64,000 nucleotides of DNA from Chryseobacterium sp. SN22 (GCF_008329705.1 NZ_VTSX01000021.1:1-64000), one strand, 5' to 3'. Positions 52,672-61,860 are shown, counted from the stretch's first letter. Numbers and translations are program-made. Notes: generated by a model from the letters alone, not told the origin.

Positions 52672-53556
52672 TTACTTTTTATCCTGCAGTTTGCTGTAAA
52701 TATTATGGATGAGTCCGTCTGCCACCGAGATTTTCGGAACAAATATCCGGTTGATTTCCGACCACGACATTACGTTGTTAAAAACCTTCAGCGCATGTAC
52801 CAGAACGTCGGCCCGGTCTTCGCGGAGATTGTATCTGGTCATTCTTTCGTCAACCGAAAGATCGTCGAATTCCTTGTACACTTTTTTAAGATGCGTAAGG
52901 GACATCGGCTTGCCGTCTTTGGTCTTGCTCATGGAGAAAACTTTGTTGATGTTCCCGCCCGAACCGATGGCCACGATCGGCTTTTTACTGTTGATGTTTT
53001 TCCGGATTTCTTCTTTCATATCCTTCCAGTTATCGGGCGTCACCAGGTTGTTCAGCAAACGGATGGTCCCGATGTTAAAGGATTTTTCATAGATCATCTT
53101 TCCGTTTTCATAGAAGGTAAGCTCTGTGGAACCGCCGCCTACGTCGATATACAGATAGGCAAATTCGTTATCAAGCCCTTCCGCTATGTGGTTCTCAAAA
53201 ACCAATCCCGCTTCTTCATCCCCGGAAATAATCTCGATGTTGATCCCCGAAGTTCTTTTCACTTCACTGATGATCTCCTGGCCGTTAGCCGCATCCCGCA
53301 TGGCGCTGGTTGCACAGGCCCGGTAATGTTCCACCTTATAGATCTGCATCAGGTCGCTGAAGATTTTCATGGAATCGATCACCATCTTTTCCCTTTCTTC
53401 ACCGATTTTCCCGAGCGTGAAAACATCCATCCCAAGCCGCAGGGGAATCCTCAGCAGGTTCAGCTTGATAAATTCGGGCTTTTTATTGTTGATTTTTACT
53501 TCATTGATTAACAGTCGGGCTGCATTACTTCCTATATCTATGGCTGCAATCTTCAT
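52672..53556 (-). CDS. Exopolyphosphatase, Ppx/GppA family
   Basis: A 294-aa cytoplasmic phosphatase that removes phosphate from polyphosphate or hydrolyses pppGpp. The actin-like ATPase folds are visible: AAIDIGSNAARLLI at the start, LYIDVGGGSTELTFYENGK with the P-loop near residue 140, and AIGSGGNINKVFS near 200. Shorter than E. coli Ppx because the C-terminal HD region is missing. The ATG overlaps the ppk stop by ATGA. Confidence 0.9.
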   Translation of the reverse strand: MKIAAIDIGSNAARLLINEVKINNKKPEFIKLNLLRIPLRLGMDVFTLGKIGEEREKMVIDSMKIFSDLMQIYKVEHYRACATSAMRDAANGQEIISEVKRTSGINIEIISGDEEAGLVFENHIAEGLDNEFAYLYIDVGGGSTELTFYENGKMIYEKSFNIGTIRLLNNLVTPDNWKDMKEEIRKNINSKKPIVAIGSGGNINKVFSMSKTKDGKPMSLTHLKKVYKEFDDLSVDERMTRYNLREDRADVLVHALKVFNNVMSWSEINRIFVPKISVADGLIHNIYSKLQDKK

Positions 53557-55625
53557 TTCTTATTCGTTTTGGCTTTTAAATATCGATACGTTTCAAGCTG
53601 AGAACGGCATTCCTCTTTATTGTTATGGATATATTCGTTACTCAATTTTTTGTCTAAAATACGGGCTTTTACATTATCTTTCAACTGAATGTCGAGAATA
53701 TCTTTCAATTCTTTTTTCAGATTCTTATCGGTTATTTTAGCGGCCGCCTCAATCCGGTAATCCAGGTTTCTGGTCATCCAGTCGGCAGAAGAGATATACA
53801 GGTCTTCAGAACCTTTATTATAGAAATACATCACCCGCGCGTGTTCCAGATATTCATCTACAATGCTGATGCCTTTTATTTTTTCTTTAAAATCTTTCTG
53901 ATTCACTGCGCAATAGATACCTCTTACGATCATGCTGATTACCACGCCGGCGTTTGCTGCATCGTAAAGCTTTTCGATCAGGGACCGGTCGCTTACCGAA
54001 TTGGCTTTGATGATCATTTCGGCACGTCTTCCTGCTTTGGCTTCTTCGATTTCCTTATCGATATGATGAACGATCTTTTCGCGCATAAACTGCGGACAGA
54101 CCAAAAGGTTTTTGCAGGTTTTCAGGACAGGAAGATAATCGTCTTTTGGCTTTTTAAGCACATTGAATACCTTGTTGATGTCTGCCATGATGCCACGGTC
54201 TGCCGTCATCAGCAAATGATCACCATAAATTCTCGCCGTCTTTTCATTAAAATTTCCGGTGCTTACGAAACCATACTGGATGGTTTTGTTATGGGACCTT
54301 TTCTTGATGACACACAATTTGGCATGTACCTTTTTTCCGGGAAGCCCGATCAATACCGTGATTCCTTCCGGTTCCAGCATTTCCTTCCATTCCAGGTTGG
54401 ATTCTTCGTCAAACCTTGCCTGAAGTTCCAGCATCACCGTTACTTCCTTGCCGTTTCTTGCTGCGTAGATCAGGGCATTGATGATTTTAGAGCTGCTTGC
54501 TAAGCGGTAAGCGGTGATCTGTATCGATTTTACATCCGGGTCCATGGCCGCTTCACGCAGAAGATCGATCACCGGATTATATTTATGATAAGGGAAGGTA
54601 AGAAGGACGTCATGTTTTAAGATAACATCCGTTACCCGTTCCCCATGTTCAAAAGCAGGATGGGTAAAAGAAGTTCTTTCTTCCGGTTTGGTGTATTTTT
54701 CAAACACATCCGGGAAATCCATAAAATGCTTAAAATTATGAATTTTTCCACCGGGGATAATACTGTCTTTTTTTGTAAGGTTTAATTTCCGGATCAGCAT
54801 TTCAATAAGCGCTTTATCCATATCCTTATCAAAAACAAAACGGGTAGGCTTCCCTTTTCTTCTGTTTTTTAAACCTTTCTCAATCTTTTCTGCAAAATTG
54901 GTCCGGATATCATTATCCAGATCCAGTTCGGCATCTTTGGTTACTTTAAAAGCATGGGCCTGAAATTCATCATATCCGAAATAAGAAAAGATATGAGGGA
55001 GGTTAAAGGTAATTACATCTTCCAGAAGCATGACGTTTTTTTCTTCAGGATCTTCGGTAGGAAGAAGAACAAACCTTCCCACAAATCGGGACGGGATTTC
55101 AATGATGGCATAGTTGCTGGAATACTGCCAGTCTTTTTTCCGCATGGAGACACCGAGATAGAGACTTTTATCCCGCATGTAAGGCATCGGCGTATTTTCG
55201 TGAAGCAGGATCGGGATGACATTGGATTCTACCACTTCATCAAAATATTTCCGGACAAATTCCTTTTGTTTTGGAGTTAAATTTTTTGATGTTTTAATAA
55301 AGATATGCTGCTCAGCCATTTCCGCCTGGATCTTTTTCCAGGTCTTATCGAAATTCTGCTGCTGCCTCATTACGATCTCATTGATCTTCTGAAGGATCTT
55401 GGAAGGCGGCTGATAGAAAGATTCTGCAATCACTTTTTCCTTAAAATCCATGGCACGCTTTAATCCGGCAACCCGTACCCGGAAAAATTCGTCCAGATTA
55501 TTGGAAAAAATTCCTAAAAAGCGGATCCTTAAATGTAAAGGGACGTTTTCGTCCATCGCTTCCTGCAGTACCCTTTCGTTAAAGGCCAGCCAGGTAATAT
55601 CTCTCGGATTGAAATGTAGTGACAT
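53553..55625 (-). CDS. ppk1: Polyphosphate kinase 1
   Basis: Reversibly makes polyphosphate from ATP. The 690-aa length is normal for PPK1. N-terminal helical and head domains (RDITWLAFNERVLQEA) are followed by two phospholipase-D-like halves: KKVHAKLCVIKKR carries the autophosphorylated histidine and YLEHARVMYFYNK the second. STGNFNEKTARIYGDHLLMT is highly conserved. First gene of a two-gene operon with the exopolyphosphatase. Confidence 0.95.
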   Translation of the reverse strand: MSLHFNPRDITWLAFNERVLQEAMDENVPLHLRIRFLGIFSNNLDEFFRVRVAGLKRAMDFKEKVIAESFYQPPSKILQKINEIVMRQQQNFDKTWKKIQAEMAEQHIFIKTSKNLTPKQKEFVRKYFDEVVESNVIPILLHENTPMPYMRDKSLYLGVSMRKKDWQYSSNYAIIEIPSRFVGRFVLLPTEDPEEKNVMLLEDVITFNLPHIFSYFGYDEFQAHAFKVTKDAELDLDNDIRTNFAEKIEKGLKNRRKGKPTRFVFDKDMDKALIEMLIRKLNLTKKDSIIPGGKIHNFKHFMDFPDVFEKYTKPEERTSFTHPAFEHGERVTDVILKHDVLLTFPYHKYNPVIDLLREAAMDPDVKSIQITAYRLASSSKIINALIYAARNGKEVTVMLELQARFDEESNLEWKEMLEPEGITVLIGLPGKKVHAKLCVIKKRSHNKTIQYGFVSTGNFNEKTARIYGDHLLMTADRGIMADINKVFNVLKKPKDDYLPVLKTCKNLLVCPQFMREKIVHHIDKEIEEAKAGRRAEMIIKANSVSDRSLIEKLYDAANAGVVISMIVRGIYCAVNQKDFKEKIKGISIVDEYLEHARVMYFYNKGSEDLYISSADWMTRNLDYRIEAAAKITDKNLKKELKDILDIQLKDNVKARILDKKLSNEYIHNNKEECRSQLETYRYLKAKTNKK

Positions 55626-56063
55626 TCTCTAGTTTATAATTTATCAAAAATACAGATTCGTGGTACTGCTGAAAACCTTTTCACGTTAAGCTTTAATTAA
55701 TTTTAACCGTGATCTGAACTGCAGCTTTTTAAAGTTATTAAAAAAAGCATTGGAAACATAGCAAACCAGCTATATTTTATCGAAAAAATAAGATGATGGA
55801 AAAGCGAATACCATAGGAAAGTGACAAAATTAATGAAAAGCCATCATAAAGATGACGGTGAATGACAAAACTGCAAAATTAGCATAAACCGGTCCAGGTT
55901 GATCTCAGCTTATATTTTTAAATTGTTTTACTTCATAGTAAGAGATCATGGATGGTGTTTTTTACCACGATAATGTCAATTTGTCACAAAATTTTGAATG
56001 GTATAAATATTGAGAAATACTGAATGTATTTTAAAACTAAAATTAGAAAAAATAAAAAATATT
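55626..56063. promoter_or_regulatory. dnaK upstream region with repeated TGTCA motifs
   Basis: No gene seen. TGACA at 55822-55826 and 55863-55867 and TGTCA at 55974-55978 and 55982-55986 are the same pentamer in both orientations. The latter pair is closely spaced just before dnaK. A heat-shock or stress operator is possible (inference). Confidence 0.4.
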
Positions 56064-57959
56064 ATGAGTAAAATAATCGGAATCGACTTAGGAACAACCA
56101 ACTCTTGTGTTGCTGTAATGGAGGGAAAAGACCCTGTTGTAATTCCTAACGCAGAAGGTAAAAGAACAACGCCGTCTATCGTGGCATTTACGGAAGATGG
56201 TGAAAGAAAAGTAGGGGATCCTGCTAAAAGACAGGCGGTAACCAATCCTACAAAAACAGTTTATTCAATTAAAAGATTTATCGGAACCCACTTCAAAGAT
56301 GATGCTTCCGAAATCACCAGAGTACCGTACAAAGTAGTATCCGGACCAAACGATACGGTAAAAGTAAAAATTGACGACAGAGAATATACACCACAGGAAA
56401 TCTCTGCAATGACTCTTCAGAAAATGAAGAAGACTGCTGAAGATTATTTGGGTCAGGAAGTAACAAGAGCGGTAATTACTGTTCCTGCTTACTTTAATGA
56501 TGCGCAGAGACAGGCTACTAAAGAAGCTGGTGAAATCGCAGGTCTTAAAGTAGAAAGAATCATCAACGAGCCTACGGCAGCTGCTTTGGCTTACGGTCTG
56601 GATAAAAACCACAAAGATCAGAAAATCGCAGTATATGACCTTGGAGGAGGTACTTTCGATATTTCCATCCTGGATTTGGGAGACGGTGTATTTGAAGTAT
56701 TGTCTACCAACGGAGATACGCACTTAGGAGGTGATGACTTCGATGATGTAATCATCAACTGGATGGCTGACGAGTTCAAGTCTGAAGAAGGAGTAGATTT
56801 AAAATCTGATGCCATTGCTTTACAGAGATTGAAAGAAGCGGCTGAAAAAGCGAAGATTGAGCTTTCTTCTTCTCCACAGACTGAAATCAACCTTCCATAT
56901 ATTACGGCTACGGCTACAGGTCCTAAGCACCTGGTAAAAACTTTGACAAAAGCGAAATTCGAGCAATTATCTGCTGACCTGGTAAGAAGATCAATGGAGC
57001 CGGTAGCAAAAGCATTGAAAGATGCAGGTCTATCAACTTCCGATATCGACGAAGTAATCCTGGTAGGTGGTTCTACAAGAATCCCGATCATCCAGGAAGA
57101 GGTAGAAAAATTCTTCGGTAAAAAACCTTCTAAAGGGGTTAACCCGGATGAGGTAGTAGCCATCGGTGCTGCCATCCAGGGTGGGGTATTGACCGGAGAC
57201 GTAAAAGATGTTCTTCTATTAGACGTTACACCGCTTTCTTTAGGTATCGAAACCATGGGTTCTGTTTTCACGAAATTAATTGAAGCGAACACGACGATCC
57301 CGACTAAAAAATCTGAAGTATTCTCTACGGCTTCCGATAACCAGCCAGCGGTAAGCATCAGAGTAGGACAGGGGGAAAGACCAATGTTCAACGATAATAA
57401 GGAAATCGGCAGATTCGACCTTACGGATATTCCACCGGCACCAAGAGGGGTTCCTCAGATCGAAGTAACTTTCGATATCGATGCCAACGGTATCTTAAGC
57501 GTTTCTGCTAAAGATAAAGGAACCGGTAAAGAACAATCGATCAAAATCCAGGCTTCTTCAGGTCTTTCCGACGAAGAAATCGAAAGAATGAAGAAAGAAG
57601 CTCAGGAAAACTCTGCAGCGGATGCAAAAAGAAAAGAAGAAGTTGAAATTTTCAACAAAGCAGACGGATTGATCTTTCAAACTGAAAAGCAACTTAAAGA
57701 GTTCGGTGATAAATTGTCTGCTGACAAAAAAGCAGCCATCGAAGCTGCTCACGGAGAACTGAAAACCGCTTTCGAAGCTAAAAATTCAGATGATGTAAAA
57801 GCAAAAACTGAAGCTCTGGATGCCGCCTGGATGGCTGCTTCAGAAGAACTGTACGCAGCTGGCCAACAGCCGGGTGCTGATGCAGCAGGTCAACAGAATG
57901 CAGGTAATGCAGGAGGTGCTGATGATGTTCAGGATGCAGATTTTGAAGAAGTGAAGTAA
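56064..57959 (+). CDS. dnaK: Chaperone DnaK (Hsp70)
   Basis: ATP-driven chaperone that binds exposed hydrophobic segments. The 631-aa product has the N-terminal ATPase ([50 protein letters not shown]), the linker [15 protein letters not shown] near residue 390, the peptide-binding domain and a C-terminal lid ending in DFEEVK. ATG 56064 gives [10 protein letters not shown]; an upstream start at 56010 is spurious. grpE and dnaJ are not in the window. Confidence 0.98.
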   Translation: MSKIIGIDLGTTNSCVAVMEGKDPVVIPNAEGKRTTPSIVAFTEDGERKVGDPAKRQAVTNPTKTVYSIKRFIGTHFKDDASEITRVPYKVVSGPNDTVKVKIDDREYTPQEISAMTLQKMKKTAEDYLGQEVTRAVITVPAYFNDAQRQATKEAGEIAGLKVERIINEPTAAALAYGLDKNHKDQKIAVYDLGGGTFDISILDLGDGVFEVLSTNGDTHLGGDDFDDVIINWMADEFKSEEGVDLKSDAIALQRLKEAAEKAKIELSSSPQTEINLPYITATATGPKHLVKTLTKAKFEQLSADLVRRSMEPVAKALKDAGLSTSDIDEVILVGGSTRIPIIQEEVEKFFGKKPSKGVNPDEVVAIGAAIQGGVLTGDVKDVLLLDVTPLSLGIETMGSVFTKLIEANTTIPTKKSEVFSTASDNQPAVSIRVGQGERPMFNDNKEIGRFDLTDIPPAPRGVPQIEVTFDIDANGILSVSAKDKGTGKEQSIKIQASSGLSDEEIERMKKEAQENSAADAKRKEEVEIFNKADGLIFQTEKQLKEFGDKLSADKKAAIEAAHGELKTAFEAKNSDDVKAKTEALDAAWMAASEELYAAGQQPGADAAGQQNAGNAGGADDVQDADFEEVK

Positions 57960-57983
57960 GACTTACAAAGTCATACAAATAGG

Positions 57984-58013
57984 ATCCCCAAGCGAAAGCT
58001 TGGGGATTTTTTG
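57984..58013 (+). terminator. dnaK terminator
   Basis: A 10-bp perfect stem (ATCCCCAAGC / GCTTGGGGAT) with a GAAA tetraloop and a T run. Confidence 0.93.
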
Positions 58014-58027
58014 CTGGCTTAATAAAT

Positions 58028-58231
58028 TTATAAATTGCCAAAAACTCTAAAACCTAATGTTTCATATTCACGCGGTTGTAAGTGTACGTAATATGCACCA
58101 GCTTTTTTAACCTTAAAAATAGTAGGGTAGCTGAATTCTCCTTTTTGTTCGTCTTCGAGTAAAAGGAGATCCTGCCAGTCGGTGCTATTACAGGAGTAGG
58201 CGAGGCACAGTTTGGTGCGGCCTTCCACCAT
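58028..58231 (-). CDS. Possible 67-aa protein or C-terminal gene remnant
   Basis: The frame reads MVEGRTKLCLAYSCNSTDWQ and then FKVKKAGAYYVHLQPREYE before the stop; the second half looks protein-like. The same frame stays open upstream past 58350 without a good ATG, into AT-rich sequence that includes the region before the thioredoxin gene. It could be a real small protein, or the tail of a decayed gene. I recognise no family. Confidence 0.35.
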   Translation of the reverse strand: MVEGRTKLCLAYSCNSTDWQDLLLLEDEQKGEFSYPTIFKVKKAGAYYVHLQPREYETLGFRVFGNL

Positions 58232-58351
58232 TCTTTGCCGGGAAGTTCGGATTGTAAACGATGAGGAAAAATTCTTTAGTCGTGAAGATAATTTATTATT
58301 AAAATTGATTTTTGTGCGTAGGAAAATATTACATTCGTATAAAAATTCAAT

Positions 58352-58867
58352 ATGAAGTTTTCAAAGATATTTTTAATCGTGGGATTATTGTTTTTCCAGT
58401 TAAATTTTGCTCAGTAAAAAGCTGATGTCATCCTTGAAAAAGCACTCACCGAAGCCAAGGCCCAAAATAAAAATGTACTGCTCATGTTTCATGCCTCTTG
58501 GTGCAAATGGTGCCACGTAATGGAAAATAATATGAACCTTCCGGAAACAAAACCTGTTTTCGAAAAGAAATTTGTTTCCGCCTATGTGGATGTGCAGGAG
58601 ATAGGGGATAAGAAAAAGCTTGAAAATCCCGGAGGTGAAGAATTGATGAATAAATGCAAAGGCAAAGATGCCGGGCTACCGTTCTGGCTGATCCTGAATC
58701 CGAAAGGAGAAGTGCTTGCCGATTCCTTCAATGATAAAAAAGAAAACCTTGGCTGTCCTTCAACGGCTGAAGAAGTAGAAGTATTTGCAGCTAAACTGAA
58801 GAAGTCGTCCAAAATAAGCGACAACGAACTTCAGACGGTCAGAAAGGCATTTATGAAAAAGAATTAA
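58352..58867 (+). pseudogene. Thioredoxin-family gene with in-frame stop after the signal peptide
   Basis: ATG 58352 begins a clear signal peptide (MKFSKIFLIVGLLFFQ, then LNFAQ), and codon 22 (58415-58417) is TAA. The same frame continues KADVILEKALTEAKAQNKNV into a thioredoxin domain with CxxC in HASWCKWCHVM and ends normally at 58867. One C-to-T change of a CAA (Gln) would explain it. Without the signal, an internal ATG at 58484 lies inside the thioredoxin fold, so a working periplasmic protein is unlikely unless the stop is suppressed or is an error. Confidence 0.8.
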
Positions 58868-58870
58868 TCG

Positions 58871-58901
58871 AAAGCGGCGAAACATTTTGTTTCGCCGCTT
58901 T
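58871..58901. terminator. Hairpin between convergent genes
   Basis: A 13-bp perfect stem (AAAGCGGCGAAAC / GTTTCGCCGCTTT), 5-base loop. Bidirectional terminator with a weak T tail. Confidence 0.85.
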
Positions 58902-58918
58902 AATCTCCGGGAGCGTAT

Positions 58919-59314
58919 TTATTTTCCAAAGAATATTTTATCCTGCTTCTGCTGATCGTTATAGATCAACTGAAAAGTGACAGGCATATATTGATATAGA
59001 AGTTTCCAGTGTGAAATTTTAGCACGCTTTTTAAAGCTTTCAAAAGATCTTACGAAAAGGTTTTCAATCATGTCCCTTACATAAGAATCTCCGCTTCTGT
59101 AAATCATTTCCATCAGTTTGATATGATGGGCAATAATGTTTACCTTAGATTCCTGCAGTAGTCTTCTCAGATAATTAATGGTCGATTGGATAATGCCTGC
59201 AAAATTATCCTGTACGGATAACTGGGTAATTTCGGTGCGAAGCGGTGCGTAGAAAAATTTTAAATACTCAGTCGCTATTTTTTGATTAATAGTCTGCATT
59301 TGTACGTTCACCAT
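58919..59314 (-). CDS. Helical protein B of the duplicated module (DUF7674-like)
   Basis: A 131-aa protein with no signal peptide or membrane helix, mostly helical. It is paralogous to the protein at 59576: both share a hydrophobic helix, then LMEMIYRSGDSYVRDMIENL here (IDDLYEDGDKTVKNAIES there), a following F..S segment, and P...Q..Y near the end. I believe these belong to a Bacteroidota family listed as DUF7674 (memory, unverified). It is preceded by a 43-aa tail-anchored peptide. ATG 59314 or the next in-frame ATG (codon 6) could be the start. Confidence 0.75.
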   Translation of the reverse strand: MVNVQMQTINQKIATEYLKFFYAPLRTEITQLSVQDNFAGIIQSTINYLRRLLQESKVNIIAHHIKLMEMIYRSGDSYVRDMIENLFVRSFESFKKRAKISHWKLLYQYMPVTFQLIYNDQQKQDKIFFGK

Positions 59315-59364
59315 AATTAAGATTTTTCAAAGTACCTGTATTGTGGCTAAAATTGTACCAAAGT

Positions 59365-59496
59365 TTACAGAAATGCTGCAAAAACAAATCCGCCTACAAT
59401 AACAGCAATATGCGTTGCTAAAATTTCAAGATTATGTCTGTTGGTCGTTGTTTTAAGCGTTTTCCAATCGGATATTTTACGGATCTTGGATTTCAT
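59365..59496 (-). CDS. Tail-anchored 43-aa micro-protein (module copy 2)
   Basis: Starts MKSKIRKISDWKTLKTTTNR, with a basic soluble N-terminus, and ends in a single hydrophobic helix that runs to the C-terminus (AVIVGGFVFAAFL). Tail-anchored layout, N-terminus in the cytoplasm expected. It lies 79 bases after helical protein A and 50 before helical protein B on the same strand. Below the usual length cut-off of gene callers, but its position and its similarity in layout to the peptide at 59949 support it. Confidence 0.6.
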   Translation of the reverse strand: MKSKIRKISDWKTLKTTTNRHNLEILATHIAVIVGGFVFAAFL

Positions 59497-59575
59497 AAGT
59501 TTTTGATTGATAGTGAATTGTTATTTTTAATTTTCTTTGTTTTATGTAATGAAACAGGCTAAAAATGTAATGAAA

Positions 59576-59932
59576 TCAGATGCTATGGCTGTAAATCTGC
59601 CGTGCATACACTTTCTGCAGTTCCGGAGAAAGGTGACTGAAAATCAAATCACGGTATTCCTTGTTACAAAATGCAGTGCAGTTGTCCAATGAATAGATAA
59701 AAGAACTTTCAATGGCATTCTTTACCGTTTTATCGCCGTCTTCATAAAGGTCATCTATCTTCTGAAGGCATTTAAATAAACAGTCGGTATTGTTTTCCCT
59801 GATCATCGCTTTTATTTTATCGGTTAAGAATTCGATGATGTGGTAAGAATTCTCTATAGTGGTTTTCTTCAGATCATCGCAGATTTCTGGAATCGCAACG
59901 GTAATTTCCTGGGTAGCTTGTACGTAATTCAT
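59576..59932 (-). CDS. Helical protein A of the duplicated module (DUF7674-like)
   Basis: A 118-aa soluble helical protein, paralogous to the gene at 58919. The shared core is LYEDGDKTVKNAIESSFIYS, with HLSPELQKVYARQ at the end. Four cysteines (CDDL, DCLFKC, NCTAFC region) distinguish it from protein B. It starts 16 bases after the 47-aa tail-anchored peptide. No enzyme motif. Function unknown. Confidence 0.78.
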   Translation of the reverse strand: MNYVQATQEITVAIPEICDDLKKTTIENSYHIIEFLTDKIKAMIRENNTDCLFKCLQKIDDLYEDGDKTVKNAIESSFIYSLDNCTAFCNKEYRDLIFSHLSPELQKVYARQIYSHSI

Positions 59933-59948
59933 ATATTTGGTGTTTTGG

Positions 59949-60092
59949 TTAAAGAAATAGGATTAAACTTATTACGGCAATCGTAAGCAGTATTAGAAGC
60001 AGGTGATAGGGTCTCAGCCATTCGGGGGGTTGAGGACCTTTGCTTTTCATTCTTCTAAGCGTATCTATTCTGTTTAAGGTTTTTAAGTCCAT
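59949..60092 (-). CDS. Tail-anchored 47-aa micro-protein (module copy 1)
   Basis: Begins MDLKTLNRIDTLRRMKSKGP, then QPPEWLRPYH and a single helix to the C-terminus (LLLILLTIAVISLILFL). Basic N-terminal half, tail-anchored. It directly precedes helical protein A (16 bases), making a two-gene unit repeated by the pair downstream. Confidence 0.65.
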   Translation of the reverse strand: MDLKTLNRIDTLRRMKSKGPQPPEWLRPYHLLLILLTIAVISLILFL

Positions 60093-60275
60093 AATCTCTA
60101 GGTTAGATGTTCACAAGCATAATGCCAAATTCCGTTCCTTTGTGGGGTGTTATGAATTATATGTTTATAAATCAAATGATTATTTATAAAACTGATGGCC
60201 GTGCGGAAGAAAAACCGTTTCAAAATGAGAAGTCTTTTATCAGAATGAATTATCCGGATTATCTGATATAATTAA

Positions 60276-60283
60276 TATCTTTG
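60276..60283 (+). promoter_or_regulatory. -7 box TATCTTTG of the nucleoid-associated protein gene
   Basis: Consensus TAnnTTTG, 23 bases before ATG 60306. Confidence 0.6.
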
Positions 60284-60305
60284 CAGTCCAAAAATAGTCA
60301 GGAAC

Positions 60306-61319
60306 ATGTTTTCAAAAATCGTAGTACACAGAGTAGGAAATAAAATCAACGGAGAATCTTTGATCCTTTCGCAGGAAGAATTGCAGCTGGAAGAAGGCAT
60401 GGCGGAATTGCTGGAGAACTATTTTTTAGGCTCCTTCAAATCGGAAGAGACCTTTCATTTTTACAGCGATTCTTATTTGGTAAACAATCCGGTATACAGT
60501 TCGGTGTCCGAGATTTTTGATGACAAGGCCAAATTTATGTGGGAAGCTGAAAATATTGCCAAGCACCTTTTCGAAGCCGCAGAAAATCCGAGGGTTCAGG
60601 GCGGGGAACTGTTCATCGTCTATTTTGAGGACGAAAGGGAAGGTACGGAAAGAGTAGATAAAATCGGTATTTTCAAAACCGAAAAAAGAGAATCTTTCCT
60701 GAAAATTGCTCCCAGCGAAGACAATTTTGAAATTGAAAAAGACCAGGGGATCGGTCTGTCCAAAATTGATAAGGCTGCCCTGATCTATAATAATGATAAA
60801 GAAACCGGCTATGTACTGTCCGTCGTAGATAACAACAAAAACGGCGATATGTATTACTGGTTCGAGGATTTCCTGAAAGTAAAACAGCGGGATGACGAAT
60901 ATTTCCATACCCAGGAAGCCCTGATGGTCTATAAAGATTACATCACCAAACAGCTGCCTCAGGAATTTGAAGTCTCAAAAGCGGATCAGGCGGATTTCCT
61001 GAACAAGTCCATCAATTTCTTTAAAGAAAAAGAAGAATTCAAGCTTGATGAATTTGCCAGTGAAGTATTGGGAGACGAGCATGTCATCGAAAGCTTCAAT
61101 AATTTTAAAACCGATTACGAACAGGATATGCAGATCAATATTGCCGAAGAATTTCCGATTAACGAAGCGGCGGTAAAAAAAACGCAGCGGCATTTCAAGA
61201 GTATTATTAAACTGGACAAGAACTTCCACATCTATATCCATGGCGACCGGCAGAAGCTTGCCCAGGGAGAAGATGAGAACGGAAAATATTATATGCTGTA
61301 TTTTGAGAAAGAAGTTTAA
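60306..61319 (+). CDS. Nucleoid-associated protein (NdpA/YejK family)
   Basis: A 337-aa DNA-associated protein of the 37-kDa nucleoid-associated family. The N-terminal FSKIVVHRVGNK start, FIVYFEDEREGTERVDKIGI near residue 105 and the C-terminal KSIIKLDKNFHIYIHGDRQ are typical of the family. In E. coli YejK binds topoisomerase IV and the nucleoid. Monocistronic; the next sequence downstream is a decayed gene. Confidence 0.85.
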   Translation: MFSKIVVHRVGNKINGESLILSQEELQLEEGMAELLENYFLGSFKSEETFHFYSDSYLVNNPVYSSVSEIFDDKAKFMWEAENIAKHLFEAAENPRVQGGELFIVYFEDEREGTERVDKIGIFKTEKRESFLKIAPSEDNFEIEKDQGIGLSKIDKAALIYNNDKETGYVLSVVDNNKNGDMYYWFEDFLKVKQRDDEYFHTQEALMVYKDYITKQLPQEFEVSKADQADFLNKSINFFKEKEEFKLDEFASEVLGDEHVIESFNNFKTDYEQDMQINIAEEFPINEAAVKKTQRHFKSIIKLDKNFHIYIHGDRQKLAQGEDENGKYYMLYFEKEV

Positions 61320-61336
61320 ATTTGGGAAAAAACTTA

Positions 61337-61661
61337 ATGTCGGGACCATTCACCATATTCCGTTGGAATGGTACTACAGAGAGGATTGTGATCGATTGTT
61401 CGCATAAAGCAGATTCTGTAGCCATTACGGCGGAAGATCTGAAACCGACTTTGAGAAAAACGAAATTTCCATTGAGCCTGAACATTATCTTCATTAAAAC
61501 CCGGCCGCGACCGGCTGCACCGGCTGGGTATCGATACCTCCATATGAAGTAGCTGGCCAATCTTGGGCTTTGCTACCTTCCGGCTTCAAGGTTTTTATAT
61601 TTCCTTTAAAATTGTCGGCGGATCGGCAGCTCCTTCAGGGGTAGTGGCCGTTATGGATTAA
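61337..61661 (+). pseudogene. Decayed gene with several frame breaks
   Basis: Three reading frames each carry protein-like pieces in order. Frame a (from ATG 61337) has MSGPFTIFRWNGTTERIVID and CSHKADSVAITA. Frame b has ETDFEKNEISIEPEHYLH, a TAA, then CTGWVSIPPYEVAGQSWALL and PSGFKVFIFPLKL. Frame c has FKIVGGSAAPSGVVAVMD followed by TAA at 61659-61661. At least two frameshifts and one stop separate the pieces. I do not recognise the parent protein. Confidence 0.5.
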
Positions 61662-61812
61662 GCAAAATCAGCTTCATAAGAAAAGAATAAGAAGACACTA
61701 TTTCCATCCTGTTAGACTTACAAGGATTTAAAAATAAATTACTTTAAAAGCTTTAATATCACCAAATAATATTCTTAAAATATCACTGCAGAATGAAATT
61801 TTTTCAAAAACT

Positions 61813-61850
61813 GTGGTACTTATTTGTATAGAAAAAAAACCATACCACGG
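61813..61850. promoter_or_regulatory. Inverted repeat upstream of the phytochrome gene
   Basis: GTGGTA (61813-61818) and TACCAC (61843-61848), extending to CTGTGGTA / TACCACGG with one mismatch, upstream of the -7 box. Candidate operator. Confidence 0.4.
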
Positions 61851-61860
61851 AAAAAAGACT

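Noticed and set aside
52705..53511. Long plus-strand frame opposite ppx
   Set aside because: Shadow of the exopolyphosphatase gene; histidine- and phenylalanine-rich translation without motifs.
61207..61560. Minus-strand frame of 117 codons across the end of the nucleoid protein gene
   Set aside because: Overlaps a real gene and a decayed plus-strand gene; its translation lacks coherent features, whereas the plus-strand pieces look protein-like.
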